Shown: piece after piece, positions 1-12,104 of the stretch | Position numbering within the stretch: the first letter of the stretch is position 1 | Layout: every line of letters begins with the position of its first letter | Assembly (NCBI RefSeq): GCF_019097595.1 | Contig: NC_080716.1 | Location: 8,554,640-8,618,639, forward strand | Origin: Hemibagrus wyckioides | Taxonomy: Eukaryota > Chordata > Actinopteri > Siluriformes > Bagridae | DNA length: 64,000 nt | Reading direction: 5' to 3' | Notes under the pieces: model-generated | The model's database searches: none | Told to the model about the DNA's origin: nothing | Seen by the model: only the letters and a program-made list of their open reading frames with translations | Translations under genes and position numbers: made by a program

Positions 1-112
1 TGCAAATGTTTTAAAGTCTTTGTAATTGCCTAATGTTTCTAAGCTCTAATTATTACTCATGTATTGTTTAATGCTTTGAAGAAAAGCAGACTTTTACCAG
101 AAGCTCTTTTAG

Positions 113-575
113 AAAAGCTGGGGAACAATAGTCTGTTTCGGGTGGGGAAGAAAGGAAAAAAATGGGGAAGAAGGGGAAAGAGAGAAAAAGAGAAAAAAAA
201 AAGAAGAAAAAAAGAAAGGAAGAAAACAAAAGAGAGACAGAATACCACGTGTGATTTATGTGCGCCTGTTTTGTAAATTTTTATTTAAAAATGTGCTTTT
301 TTACAAACAAATCAGAAAATATTCAAGTCCCCCTCCCATCCACACTGACCCGGCTCGAATCCCACCTCAGACAAGGATTAAATATTGCATTCTGTTTAGA
401 AATGGCAACTGTTAGTCTACAGAAACAGTCCTGCTGTCAAAATGAGTCAAGTTCTAAGTCCTGTGTAGTTAGTTGACTTCGATTATTTAATTATCTGCAA
501 AATATGGCTTCTAAGTACGACCTACTGTTAGAAATATTGTCTTTTTTTTATTTTGTTTACAAAGATAAGAATAAT
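113..575 (+). repeat. Purine-rich flank repeat, left copy
   Basis: The segment from the AGCTGGGGAAC motif through a long A/G-rich tract to ATTGTCTTTTTTT recurs diverged at about 3203-3655. The two copies flank the Tc1/L2/tRNA cassette of block A as direct repeats. The same pair flanks the cassette at 40.91-44.38 kb, and single copies occur near 57.45 and (inverted) 25.0 kb. The short reading frames over the A/G tract are compositional, not genes. Confidence 0.75.
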
Positions 576-584
576 ACAGTAAAA

Positions 585-1070
585 CCGTTTACATCAATGT
601 GTTCTGTGTGCTAGACGACCTGCAAAGGGTACCTGACCACACCACTAGGCACAGGTGTCGGGCCAGGGAGCTTTTAAGCTGGACAAGGGACCAGTGGACC
701 TCAGTGCTGTTCTCTGATGAAAGTCAATTCACGTTGAGTAGAAATGATGGCTGCCAACGATGTTGGAGACGTCAAGGAGAGCGCTATGCATCAGCCACTG
801 TTGTGGTGGTGTTACAGTCTGGGCAGGTGTGTCTACTCAATACAGAACTGCCCTACATCTTGTGAATGGTACAGTGACAAGCCAATACTACCTGAATAAC
901 ATCATTAATCCAGTTATTGTGCCCCTGCATGAACAACACAGGCCTAATTTCTTCATCATGGACAACAATCCTCCGGCTCATCGAGGTCGCATCATTAGGG
1001 AACAGCTGCTGGAGGCTGGGGTACTTCAAATGGAGTGGCCTGCACTTTCTCCAGACCTTCCGGAAATCTA
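585..1070 (+). mobile_element. Tc1-like transposase relic, cassette A
   Basis: This is a broken DDE transposase. A first frame (599-865) contains the SVLFSDES motif around the first catalytic Asp. A second frame (760-1071) carries FFIMDNNPPAHRG around the second Asp and ends at ALSPDLP. The N-terminal helix-turn-helix is deleted here; it survives in the copies at 58.2 and 24.2 kb. The third catalytic residue (Glu) is lost where the element joins an L2 LINE at about 1070. It is a dead fragment carried by segmental duplication. Confidence 0.8.
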
Positions 1071-2236
<1,166 letters not shown>

Positions 2237-2784
2237 ATGCACAGGGTTTCACCCTGTCCACCAGGTGCGTCAAAAGCGATGGGCCAAAACGGGCAGATGT
2301 GAACGTTTGTGTGCATCGCTGCATGTCAAAGCTTTTCCGTAGGACAGAAATACCTGTTCTCGTCTAGACCCGATCAGTTAGCAGTACACCCCACATGGCT
2401 CGCCAGCTCATCACAGGGCACTGCGCAAATACATTCAAGCCCTCGCTCATACCTAATAGCGATTTGTTTCAGCCTATCCACCTACTGGCGTGTCTTTTGC
2501 AGGTGAGAGGAAACCGGAGAACACCGAGTGTACACACACGGGGACTCCGGACAGACTGCAAACTGGTGACCCTGCAGCTGAGAGGCGGGACCTCTTTTAA
2601 GTCTTTTGAGACAGTCTGTGCAGACATTCTGTTGATCTTAAAGCGAATTTGTTTAAACTGCTGTTTCCTCAGGTGTAACTCATCCGGAATTGCCGTAAAT
2701 TGCCACTAGAGGCCAATCCTGGGTGCTGCGCACAGCTGCACGAGGCCCGCACAGCTGCACAAGGCCCACACGTCTGTTTGTGTC
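2237..2784. other. Conserved non-coding spacer between LINE and tRNA-Glu
   Basis: No gene is recognised here. The sequence is shared by all four cassettes. It includes a stretch containing GAGAGGAAACCGGAGAACAC that resembles common dispersed fish repeats. Short frames such as 2395-2709 are not conserved in frame between copies. Treated as repeat-derived. Confidence 0.5.
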
Positions 2785-2856
2785 TCCCTGGTGGTCTAGT
2801 GGCTAGGATTTGGGGCTTTCACCGCCGCGGCCTGGGTTCGATTCCTGGTCAGGGAA
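2785..2856 (+). tRNA. tRNA-Glu-like, probably decayed (cassette A)
   Basis: A 72-nt match to eukaryotic tRNA-Glu: TCCCTGG acceptor strand, intact A and B boxes (GGTCTAGTGGCTAGG and GGTTCGATTCC) and CAGGGA 3' strand. The anticodon loop reads CTTTCAC, giving UUC, where the other copies read CUC. The anticodon stem has a G:G clash, so this copy is probably a pseudogene. It faces the tRNA-Tyr 84 bp away. Confidence 0.75.
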
Positions 2857-2939
2857 GCAAACTGTTTTTCGTGTCCGGCTAGAGCTAGCAGCTGCAAGAA
2901 GTGGGTTCACTGAAACTTCCCGGCGGCTGGTAAAAGCTG

Positions 2940-3028
2940 TCCTTCGAGCCGGATTTGAACCAGCGACCTAAGGCTGTCCATTTACAAGCACCTACAGTCC
3001 TCTGCTCTACCAGCTGAGCTATCGAAGG
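2940..3028 (-). tRNA. tRNA-Tyr (GUA) with intron, cassette A
   Basis: Reading the minus strand, CCTTCGATAGCTCAGCTGG begins the tRNA. The anticodon region is CTGTAG, followed by an intron of about 16 nt, and the T-arm is GGTTCAAATCC. This matches the intron-bearing tRNA-Tyr of vertebrates. It carries a few changes relative to the copies at 43.7 and 60.7 kb, including one in the 3' anticodon stem, so folding may be weakened. Confidence 0.85.
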
Positions 3029-3202
3029 GCGGGCACAGGGCCATCTTTGGGCAGCGACCTGGCAAACAGGACCCCTGGCGATTTTGTCTGTTACGAGCCA
3101 CGTAGTGCAGCGGTTTCAGGGGCACTAGGCCAGATTTACTGGGGCCTATAAATGTGCTTGTCGATGTTGGACCCTTCTCTCCGCTCTACCAGCTGTGCCA
3201 AA

Positions 3203-3660
3203 GCTGGGGAACCATAGTCTGTTTCGGGTGGGGAAGAAAGGAAAAAAATGGGAAAGGAGGGGAAGGAAGAAAAAAGAGAAGAAAAGAGAAAAAAGAGAAG
3301 AAGAGAAAGAAAGGAAGAAAGCAAAGGAGAAACAGAGTGCCACGTGTGATTCATATGCACCTGTTTTGTAATTTTTTTAAAAATATGTGCTAAAAATAAG
3401 TCCCCCTCCCATCCACACCGACCCAGACCGACCGAATCCCACTTCAGACAAGGATTAAATTAATTAATATAATTTAATTCAGTTTAGAAATGGCAACTGT
3501 TAGTCTACAGAAACCTTCCTGCTGTCAAAATGAGTCAAGTTCAAACTCCTGTGTAGTTAGCTGACTTTGATTATTTAATTATCTGTAAAATATGGCTCAG
3601 TACGTACTGTTAGAAATATTGTCTTTTTTTATTTTACATAGATAAGAATACAGCACAAGA
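3203..3660 (+). repeat. Purine-rich flank repeat, right copy
   Basis: Diverged direct repeat of 113-575: same AGCTGGGGAACCATAGTCTG start, A/G-rich tract, CCCCCTCCCATCCACAC core and ATTGTCTTTTTTT end. It marks the right edge of the cassette insertion. The AT-rich sequence at 3660-3825 holds nothing else recognisable. Confidence 0.75.
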
Positions 3661-3824
3661 CACACACCATAACAATATACATAAGTGATAAATTATTATA
3701 AAATACTAACAAAGTATAGAAATCTATGAACAAAAAACTACCAATATTTATATTATTAAATATATATGTTGAAGCACACACCTAAATAAACTTATAATGA
3801 TAAAACAAAGAATACATTCAAGTC

Positions 3825-4250
3825 AGGTCAAGAATCTTTTATTGTCCTTTTGACCACATATAGCTGATGCAGTACACAGTGAAATGAGACCACGTTCCTC
3901 CAGGACCCTGGTGCTACATAAACAACATAACATAATTACAAAACACAGAGCTAAGGACGGAAAGTAAACTGTCCTAGCTTCATAAAGTACATCGTGTGCA
4001 ACTTGGTGCTAACAGTGCAAGACAAAAGACAGTGCAAAGAGATAATACAGTACGTATAGCAGCAGTTGAATAATGAGCAAATACAATTCAAATAATACAT
4101 TATTTAATACATGTACCCTAATAATAAATACAAGTGACAAATTATAAAATAGCAATATATTAAACTATAAACAAAACAGAAAAATACTATTTAAACATCA
4201 AATGTTGAAATATAAAATACATGTAACTTTGTAAGAATACAAGCAGTATA
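3825..4250 (-). mobile_element. LINE 3' end relic (L2/CR1-like)
   Basis: The stretch CTTTTATTGTCCTTTTGACC followed by GTACACAGTGAAATGAGAC and CTCCAGGACC is the reverse complement of a typical fish LINE 3' UTR. No reading frame remains. The sister copy lies at about 44545-44985. Confidence 0.55.
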
Positions 4251-4254
4251 TGCA

Positions 4255-4625
4255 ACATAATCTATATTTTCTTTATTTTTTTGAGCAACTGCTGTTTCGT
4301 CTCTGTCACTGGACAATAAATTCTGGCCTTGTCCTGGCTATGTCCAGTTGCTGATGTCCTAGAACGACCACACTTTCCGCAAGTGTCAGCCTTCACTTAA
4401 TGTATGCACGTGGTTGACATGGCACAGGTGGTTGAAATGCTGTTGGAGGAACACGGCTTGGTTGATGGAGCATCACGTAGGGTGGAGTGCTGCTGGGCTG
4501 GGGAGTGCTGGTTGCTGAGGCTCCAGGGTCCATGTCCAGGGTCCGAATGTGGGTTCGGTGTGGGGACCATGCTTGATAAAAGTGCTGGGCTCGATGGAAA
4601 CAGCACCAGCTTGCGCCAGTATGAC
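4255..4625 (-). pseudogene. Proline/serine-rich fragment with Cys motif, possibly transposon-derived
   Basis: On the minus strand a Pro/Ser-rich frame (4606-4397) is followed in another frame by CGKCGRSRTSATGHSQ and RIYCP near the 3' end. The CxxC..GHSQ..YCP pattern resembles C-terminal zinc-binding tails seen in transposon-encoded fish proteins, from general familiarity only. The frames are disrupted and no start or splice structure is convincing. The sister copy is at about 44995-45350. Confidence 0.3.
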
Positions 4626-4731
4626 TAAAACATGATGAAAAAAATATACATTAACAGTCTACATATATGGCAGTAAAATTTAAGCAGTGGGTAAAGAGTT
4701 TAGGTGAGATATTTCAGATGTAATATACTGA

Positions 4732-4800
4732 GATGAATAATACCAGTACACTATGATGAATAATACCAGTACACTATGATGAATAATACCAGTACACTAT
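4732..4800 (+). repeat. 23-bp minisatellite, 3 units
   Basis: Three perfect units beginning GATGAATAATACC. The sister locus at 45458-45572 has five units, so the array changed length after the duplication. Confidence 0.95.
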
Positions 4801-5189
4801 GATGTATAATTTTTTTGTTTATTTATAACACTTATCAATACATGATACACATCGAGGCATGGATTTAAACAAAAAACAGCTCTTACCTGGGGCGGTATAA
4901 TGTTCCAAATCCTCCTAAAAATTAAGGTTACTCACAGCACATGATTATAATACTCCAAAAGTTATTTCAAAAATTATCTATTATCTATAAAGCTATTGCA
5001 AAAAATTATCGAATAATAAACACAAACTAAAGTTAAAATATGAAGTCTAAACGAACCAGCGTGTGCGCTCTGCTTAAATGTCAGTTTAAAGACGATACGA
5101 ATTAAAAAAAACAAACCTCTTCACTCACTCTAGCTGACGCAATCACACTAATAATAATAATGATAAATAGTGACGATAACAAGACTAAC

Positions 5190-5247
<58 letters not shown>
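5190..5247 (+). repeat. (AAT)n microsatellite
   Basis: About 19 AAT units immediately upstream of the promoter region of mitoguardin-like copy A. Copy C has about 21 (45962-46025) and copy B about 16 (33209-33257, reverse complement). A poly-Asn frame over it is an artefact. Confidence 0.95.
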
Positions 5248-5252
<5 letters not shown>

Positions 5253-5269
5253 CATCATCATCATCTCCG

Positions 5270-5543
5270 TGACCCCAATGCGCACGTGGGGTCGCATCTC
5301 TTCATCTTTGACGTCATCTGCGTCATCGCTGCTGTAGAGTTGTTTATTTGTATTTAAACTGTCTCCATGGTGATGACGCGTTCATCGAGTAGTTTCAAGT
5401 CAAAACCTGCATTGAGTTTCTGCGTGGCAACAGATAAACATCGTCTCCATCACCACAACTCTACAGATCTACAACTCTACAAGTCAACTCTACAAGTCAA
5501 CTCTACAATCAGCGACTTTCTACGAAGGACTTCTGACCACACC
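5270..5543 (+). promoter_or_regulatory. Promoter/5' UTR region of mitoguardin-like copy A
   Basis: The AT-rich DNA gives way to balanced sequence containing a palindromic CACGTG E-box (5283-5288), a perfect cAMP-response element TGACGTCA (5309-5316) and a second CRE-like TGCGTCAT just after. The three sites keep their order and spacing in copies B and C. An upstream ATG lies at 5367. A 13-bp tandem duplication (AAGTCAACTCTAC unit, about 5481-5506) is unique to this copy. Site identity is by motif only. Confidence 0.55.
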
Positions 5544-8500
5544 ATGTCTATCCGAGGATTTCTTCAGGGACTGAAGAACTGGACTCTGGGTGAGATCGCC
5601 TGTGCTGCGGGTCTGGTCACTCTGTCTGCCGGTGCGGGATACTTCATTTACCGCAGCCTCCGGACAGAAAGAGCTCCTCCTGACCACACTGAGCTTCCTC
5701 AAGGTAGGAGGAGCTTTATCCTACCTCGTGACTTTAATGTCTCACTGATTTTACAATGAATCCAGTAGAAGGTACTGTGTTTCAGTCTAATGTTATGTAG
5801 CTAACAAGCGACCTCATCTACTGCTAACAATTAGCCTCATGCTAGTTATCGTGCTAGCGAACTTGGCTACTGGTTTAAATTACACAATAAAGTCCTTAAA
5901 CTTGGTTCAAGAATGTATTTTATTTCTACAATGAATTATTTACCCTGTTAGTAGGTCACTTTTAACAGCCCTGGCTACTGGTTTTACACTAAATCATGCT
6001 TAGCCTTGTGATTCTCCAGCTAGCGCGCTAACAGACTTTAGCCGATTTTTAGCGATTTAAATGACACTGTAATAGTTGGACTAATCATATCTACAACTTA
6101 TCATATTCTCAAGCTCTAGAGAACCTGTCTATTTGTTGTAATTATTACGCAATTAATTGGTAAATATAATATAAATATAATGTTTAGCCTAATGTTAGTT
6201 AAGCTGCTAGCGAACTTGGCTGTTGGTTTAAAGACACTAAAATCCTGAACCGAGTTGATGAGCTTGAACAACGAGAATGTCATTTATTTCTACAATATAA
6301 TATTCATCCCCATTAAAAAGTGACTTTTAACAACCCTGACTACTGGTTTTACACTAAATCATGTTTAGACTACTGATTAATCAGCTCTCCTAAAGGGCTT
6401 GGTTACAGGTGTATGTTATCTACCTAGAGAACTTCACTAATCATTTTATTTACACAATATCATAGTGAGTATAAAGCTAGTTAGCTTGATGAACTCAGTT
6501 TTAATAATTACACAGTATAATATTTGTATAGATTTGGGTGGTGGACAGGGGCAGGAGGTTTTAGAGAGTTTAATCAGTTCACATGTACAGTGAATTTACA
6601 CAATCTGACTGCTACAATTTGTCTGTTTCTTCACAAGTTAACTAATTATCAAACTTGACAGGTTATTAAGCATTAATAGGAAAGTTTGATGTTGTGTAAT
6701 TGAAGAGTCAGAATTCTGAGTCCCATAAAAGTGATTTTATTACAGAGCCTGTGGATGTGCTGGGGGAATCAGTAGGTACTCCCTCTGTCCTCCAGGTATG
6801 TGTCTGATAAATAGTAATATTTAGCTTCATTTGAAACCTGTAGGTCACTTTTGTCTAAGTGTGTATGTGTGTGTGTGTGTGTGTGTGTGCACGTTAAGGT
6901 CGTTGAGCCAATCCTGCAGCTGCTGCCCCCCGAACCTCAGGACGAGCCTTCAGCTGTCATTCTGGTAAACAAATCATTCATTTATTTACTAAAACCAATC
7001 AATAGATTTTACAAGGTTGTGTTTACTGTAAAGAATGTTAGTATGAATCTGATTTGATAAGAAGCACTTATGATCTTCATGCTCTCCATTTCACAGCCGC
7101 TCGATGCTGATGAGCCGAACAACGCCTGCCGCGATGTCCAGTGCGTGTCTGCAGACTCCTCCCTCTCCCAGTCTGGGGTATTCTACAGTGCTGCAGCTGA
7201 GATACAAACACACAAACACCCTTCTTTACAAGTTCTAATGTTTACTTTTGTTTCTCTATTTCTAGCCAGTGGACATTAGAAGAGACATAGCTGGAATGAT
7301 AAGGGGTCCAGAGAGTCGGCTCTACTGCTTTGACACTGCAGAGACATGCTGCTTGACTCTCGAGGTAATCACAGTCTTTATTACTCTGGTGAAGGGAATG
7401 GACATTTTTAAATTGACATGGTTTTTAGCATTTTGTTGAAATGTGGTTCTTGAATTTCATCTAATTGTCATTTGCAGGGATTCCCTTATTATACCAGCTA
7501 TGAGGGGAGATTCACTGGCATTCAGGTAAGGGACTATTCATTGTGGCATTGTAAAATTATGGTAATTGCGGTGACTAATTTTGTTTGTGTGTTTTAAGGT
7601 TGTTGAGCCAACTGTTCAGCTGCTGCCTACTGAAGAAGACCAAGACTCTTCACCTGTTTTTCTGGTAACCAGAGCTTTAAGGAAAGCTATAGAATATTAG
7701 TATGAAGCTGCTATGATCAGAAGCATTCACGATCTTCCTGCTTTTCTTTACACAGCCACTCGATGCTGGTGAGCTGATCAGCGCCCACCGAAACATACAG
7801 TTCCTCTCTTCAGACCCCTCCATCTCCCAGTTGAAGGTATTCTACAGTGCAGCAACTGAGATACAAACACACAAACACCCTTCTTTACAAGTTCTGATGT
7901 CTAGTTTTGTTTCTCTATTTCCAGTCAGTGGACATAAAGTCCTACTTCTTGGGGATGATAAGGGGCCCACAGAGTCGTCTGTGTTGGTTTAAAACCACCA
8001 CGACACACTGCTTGACTCACCTGGTAATCACAGACTTGATTATTCTGAGGAAGAGAATTGACCTTGATTTATTAGATGCTCACATTTGTGAAATAGATCT
8101 TGAGTTCCATCTATTTGTCATTTGCAGGGATTCCCTTATCACACCACCATAGAGGATTGTTTCTCTGGCATACAGGTAAGGGATTATTCGTTGTGGCATT
8201 AGGGAACTTTTGCTAATTGCAGTGACTAATTGTGTTCACTTTAAATTGTTCTTTTAAGTCTGAATCTGGGAGGGTTACAGAGTTCATCTCCTGTAACCGA
8301 GTGGAGACATCGTTCATCGTGCCACATTATAACACGGTAAATTTATTGCACTGTCATGAAGTGTATATTGTAGTTAGTAACTTTTGGAATTTTGTCAGAT
8401 GTACTTTTATTTGTCTGCAGTAACAATATATTTTTTTATTCAGCACAAAACCGTTAAAACGGTAACCTGCGATTACCTGTATGTGGCTGGAGATGGGCAG

Positions 8501-9902
8501 CTGTACACCTCCACCTGGGAGTATGACCAGAACGACTCTGAGGTAATTCCGAGTTTCAGATCTGATGTGTATCTACATATGTTGCTATTCCCCTGATTCG
8601 GATCCTGTAAAATTTACTGTGTGAGTTTTAATGATTTAATGATTTGGATTGCAGGAGAATGAGGAGGAGGTGGAGATGGAGGTGCCCTTTATTTGGTACG
8701 ATCCTATTCACTGTTTATTGTTGTAACAGTGTATTGTATGTTTAACACACACTAAGCATTTACATCTCTTCTTCCTTAGCTGCCATCTCTTAGAAAGAGG
8801 GGTGACTGACATCGGCCTGAAGGTGCCCGCTGTCCGTGAGGCGTTCGCTGTGAGTAAAACCTTTCTTCAGCTGCTGTTATTGCGCAGGTAAAGTCCACTC
8901 TGCTTTAACGTATATTGTGTGCTGTCTTATATTCAGACTTTGCTTGCCAGCATCCACATCCAGGACTTCTTGTTCGTGGTGGGAAAAAGGATTGTTATGC
9001 GACTGGCAGCAGCTAACAACCAGGTGACTTTAGAATGATGAAAGACTGTTTGATTTTTGTGATGAAAATCCTTTCAGTTACTCAGTCATAGCCAAAGTGA
9101 GTTACAGAGATTTTCTTGTTTGTTTCAACAGGATGTAGTTGGTGTGCAGTTGGCATACGAGGCCCTGATTCGATTCCTGAGGACGCCTTCATATCAGGAT
9201 TCGATTAAAGCAGAGCTCTCCGGGCCCGATGTAAGCTAATAAACGCCTGTGTGAAATGACAGATGTTTAAACAGAAAAGATTTTGATAATATAGAAAACT
9301 GAACGTCAATATGTGAAGCTAATTTCTTTTTGTACCTTTACTCCTCTGTGCAGGTCTACCACTACAACTTCCTGGATATTTTTTATGAGCTGATTCTCTT
9401 CGGCTTCTTTAAAAATGGCTCAACACCTCAGCTAGTAAGTGTCTCATCAGGAGATTTAAGTTTCAGAACATGGTCTATTTTACCTCATTTTGTTTTCCCT
9501 TATTTTTTAATCCTGATAAAACATGGCATTAATGAAGTCTGTTGTCTTTCTTTTCTAAAGTTTAAGGGAGGATTCTTGGAGCGCCTGCTTCAGCTCATCA
9601 GCATGTGGGATATAGACGTGTGGGAGCCTGCAGCAGAGCTGTACTTCAAAGTGCTTATTGTAAGTGTTCCAATATCTTCTGATGCCACGATACACAAATT
9701 CTCAGGATTGTACCTTAAACTCAGTGACACTATGTTGAATCTGTGTGTCATTTGTCAATAGGATCACCTTACACAGCTTTTTGAAGTACTGTTCACTCAG
9801 CCTCTGGAGCTCTACAGCAACCCAGCAGCCTTAGCCTCCATAGTTCAGATTCTCGTCCAGCAGCACGTCCAGCAGATGATGAACATTTTGGAGAAGCTCT
9901 GA
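5544..9902 (+). CDS. Mitoguardin-like (MIGA/FAM73) protein, copy A, 19 exons
   Basis: Coding exons: 5544-5703, 6746-6795, 6899-6964, 7097-7177, 7266-7364, 7478-7525, 7599-7664, 7756-7836, 7925-8023, 8128-8175, 8259-8336, 8444-8542, 8655-8695, 8780-8849, 8937-9023, 9132-9230, 9354-9434, 9561-9659, 9762-9902. All introns are GT..AG and the frame is open for 530 residues. Residues about 20-37 (CAAGLVTLSAGAGYFIYR) form one membrane segment. Exons 3-6 (residues 71-168) are duplicated as exons 7-10 (169-266). An acidic stretch (about 320-335) leads into a helical C-terminal region containing CCHLLERG, VREAFATLL, AYEALIRFLRTP and FLDIFYELILFGFF, resembling the mitoguardin C-terminal domain. Mitoguardins are outer-mitochondrial-membrane proteins in fusion and ER contact; that role is inferred from family likeness. 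The start at 5544 is conserved in all copies, but here an in-frame ATG at 5367 could add 59 residues. Confidence 0.65.
6899..8175 (+). repeat. Internal tandem duplication of a four-exon block (copy A)
   Basis: Exons 3-6 are 66, 81, 99 and 48 nt; exons 7-10 have exactly the same lengths. The encoded modules align (VVEP.LQLLP; PLDA.E; MIRGP.SRL; GFPY). The introns align too: the introns after exons 4 and 8 share nearly all of their sequence. This marks a genomic tandem duplication of about 0.65 kb, present in all three gene copies and therefore older than them. Confidence 0.93.
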
Positions 9903-10300
9903 GCAATGTCTTTCCCTTTGCCCTCTTCATCTTTTCTTCCTCTGTTTCATTTCATATTTCTTCTTTTCTCTCACTTCTTTTTCCTACATTGTTCAGGCTC
10001 TCCATACGTGAGTATGAATTAATTTTATTTCTATTTTAGATTAATGTGATATTTTTAAAATCTCTTTTTTCTTCCTACAGGTTGTACAGTGAACCCCAGG
10101 ACTGAAGAAGGGCTTAACCCTATCTTAAGATCCCTTATCCCTTAATAATCATCCCTTATTAATCTATCCCTCTATTCCTGTCCCACTCTCCCATTCCCAT
10201 AAATACCCTATAGTTCATAAATAGATAAGTAGATTTGATTGTAAATAAACTTATATCTGTATAGTGCTTATATGCTTTATTTTAATAAATTTTTATATTT
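9903..10300 (+). other. 3' UTR of copy A
   Basis: After the stop come pyrimidine-rich sequence, a candidate 3' UTR intron (GTGAGTATG at about 10010 to a TTCCTACAG acceptor at 10080) and two AATAAA signals (10244-10249, 10284-10289). The arrangement is conserved in copies B and C. Confidence 0.55.
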
Positions 10301-10880
10301 GTTCCTATTTCAGTCTCATTCTGAGTATTTTTAGTCATCAGTATGTCTGTATATTTTTCCTTTAAAAAGCAACACAAAATGAATTTTTCACTTACATACA
10401 GATCCTTTTTAAAGAATTTCACAGTCTTTAAATGGTTCACTAAAATGTAAAAAATAGCATTTTATATTATATAATGTATTTATGTATTATATAATATATT
10501 ATTTAATCTAAAAACACAAGCATGAACACAATGGCAGAAAAGAATGGAGCTCCACATTGAAGTGATAAAACAAGATGAAGGTCTTACAATACACTATACA
10601 GTTACTGGGGTGTGGTATAAATAAAAAACATGAGGTAATTATCATTAATTGGTATTCCTAGTAATGTAAATAATAGGATAAGGCCTTCAACCTTCCCTCT
10701 GCTCTGTTCCCCACCTTTTCTACATGAGGTATCATGCTGACCAGAGAAAGGGTCAGTGTACTGCTCATGATTTTTGAGTCAGTGGTAAACACAAGTCAGT
10801 GTCATAGGAAGTCTCTTTCTGTTCCCATCCTCTCCTGTCTTCACTACAGCCATGTAAGTTAAATGCTCTCTTTCTCTCTT

Positions 10881-10914
<34 letters not shown>

Positions 10915-12104
10915 GATTTAGTTGATACCGGAGCTGCACCCTCGTTGCCGGACACCCCGACTTCCTGGCCTGCCCTTTAGATACACCTCTACTGTGTAAT
11001 AATTTAAAATCTGTGTAATACTCTGTAATCTTGGCATAGAGTCTTCATCAATAAATAAAACCAGGGAGCAACAATCACTTGTGTATTATGTGGGAGAAAC
11101 TCTTACTCAGATCATAAAGAGGCAATGTTTGTGACGTAATCCTGGAAAAAGTGTTATATGAGATGGATATTATATCATTATTATTAACCTATCCTTTTTA
11201 ATAAATGTAATATTTTGTAAAATTTTATTCATGTTAAAAAACATTATTCCATGTTATTTAATTCATTCATGTTCTTATTTTCTTTTGGGTAATAAACCAG
11301 TATTTTCTTTTACCACCTGAATAGCTTGTTCTCTTTCCATAGACAATTATGTACTCTTTATCTTGTCTTAGGCCTACAGACTGCATAATGCAGATTTATC
11401 CCTGTATAACTGTCTGTTTGACACATTTCAACAGTATCCATCTGACCAATAACCACAAAGAAATAAAAAGTGACATTCTTTACTTCTGCTTCATTCTTGA
11501 TTTACTATTGTTGCAGTTCCAAGCTGCTTGATAAAACAACAGAAAAGAGATGTTGAAATGAACAATTCAGAATACCTTCAGAGGACCTTGTATTATATAA
11601 AGCTGCTATAAAAGTGCATGTGCAGAAATAATCACTCCTCATGGAAAGTTTATTGAATAGAGTATTAAGAAGAAGTATTATAATGTGTGTGTGTGTGTGT
11701 GTGTGTTGTTTCACAAAGACAGTAAGACAGTACTTAGACAGTAAAGTCTGATCCTGAGGTTGATGAGATCAATGTGTGGGACACTCGGATGGATTATCAT
11801 AAAGGAGATTCACTGTGAATACCACAATTTTCACAGTTTTAGTTAAGCTGTTCTTATTAAAATGATCGTTTTTATTTATTAATCTTTAGGAATTCACTGC
11901 TTAAGAAGTGATCTATGAGCAGTAGATATAAAGAGCTGTGCAGTATCTCCAGAGGAAATGAAAGCCATTATTGAGCTGAGTGAAATTTAACAGTTTTTTA
12001 TTTTTTATTTTATTAGCAGTAACAACAACAAAAAAGTCTATTTTTAAGAATCTATCTTCAGATGTTTAATATAAAAGCTGTTTCCTGGTTGACAGGTAAT
12101 TTCT
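10300..12104. other. Intergenic 3' flank, block A
   Basis: No coding gene is recognised. The piece at about 10862-11320 is present in A and C but absent from B. It begins just after a donor-like ATGTAAGTT and contains a (CT)n tract ending in TAG and an AATAAA at about 11052, which would fit a small terminal exon of unknown transcript. A short (GT)n lies at about 11680-11706. Confidence 0.45.

Noticed and set aside
64..276. Lysine/arginine-rich frames over the A/G tract, repeated in every cassette
   Set aside because: Compositional artefact; the indels between copies are not multiples of three.
5160..5357. Poly-asparagine frame upstream of copy A (and at 45932-46138)
   Set aside because: Translation of the (AAT)n tract; not in frame with the gene.
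9330..9761. 143-codon single frame across exons 17-18 of copy A
   Set aside because: It reads through the intron; exon boundaries with GT..AG and the sister-copy comparison show two separate exons.
10915..10985. Short frame with LVDTGAAPSLP resembling a retropepsin active site
   Set aside because: Only about 22 codons, with no flanking Gag or polymerase motifs; most likely chance.
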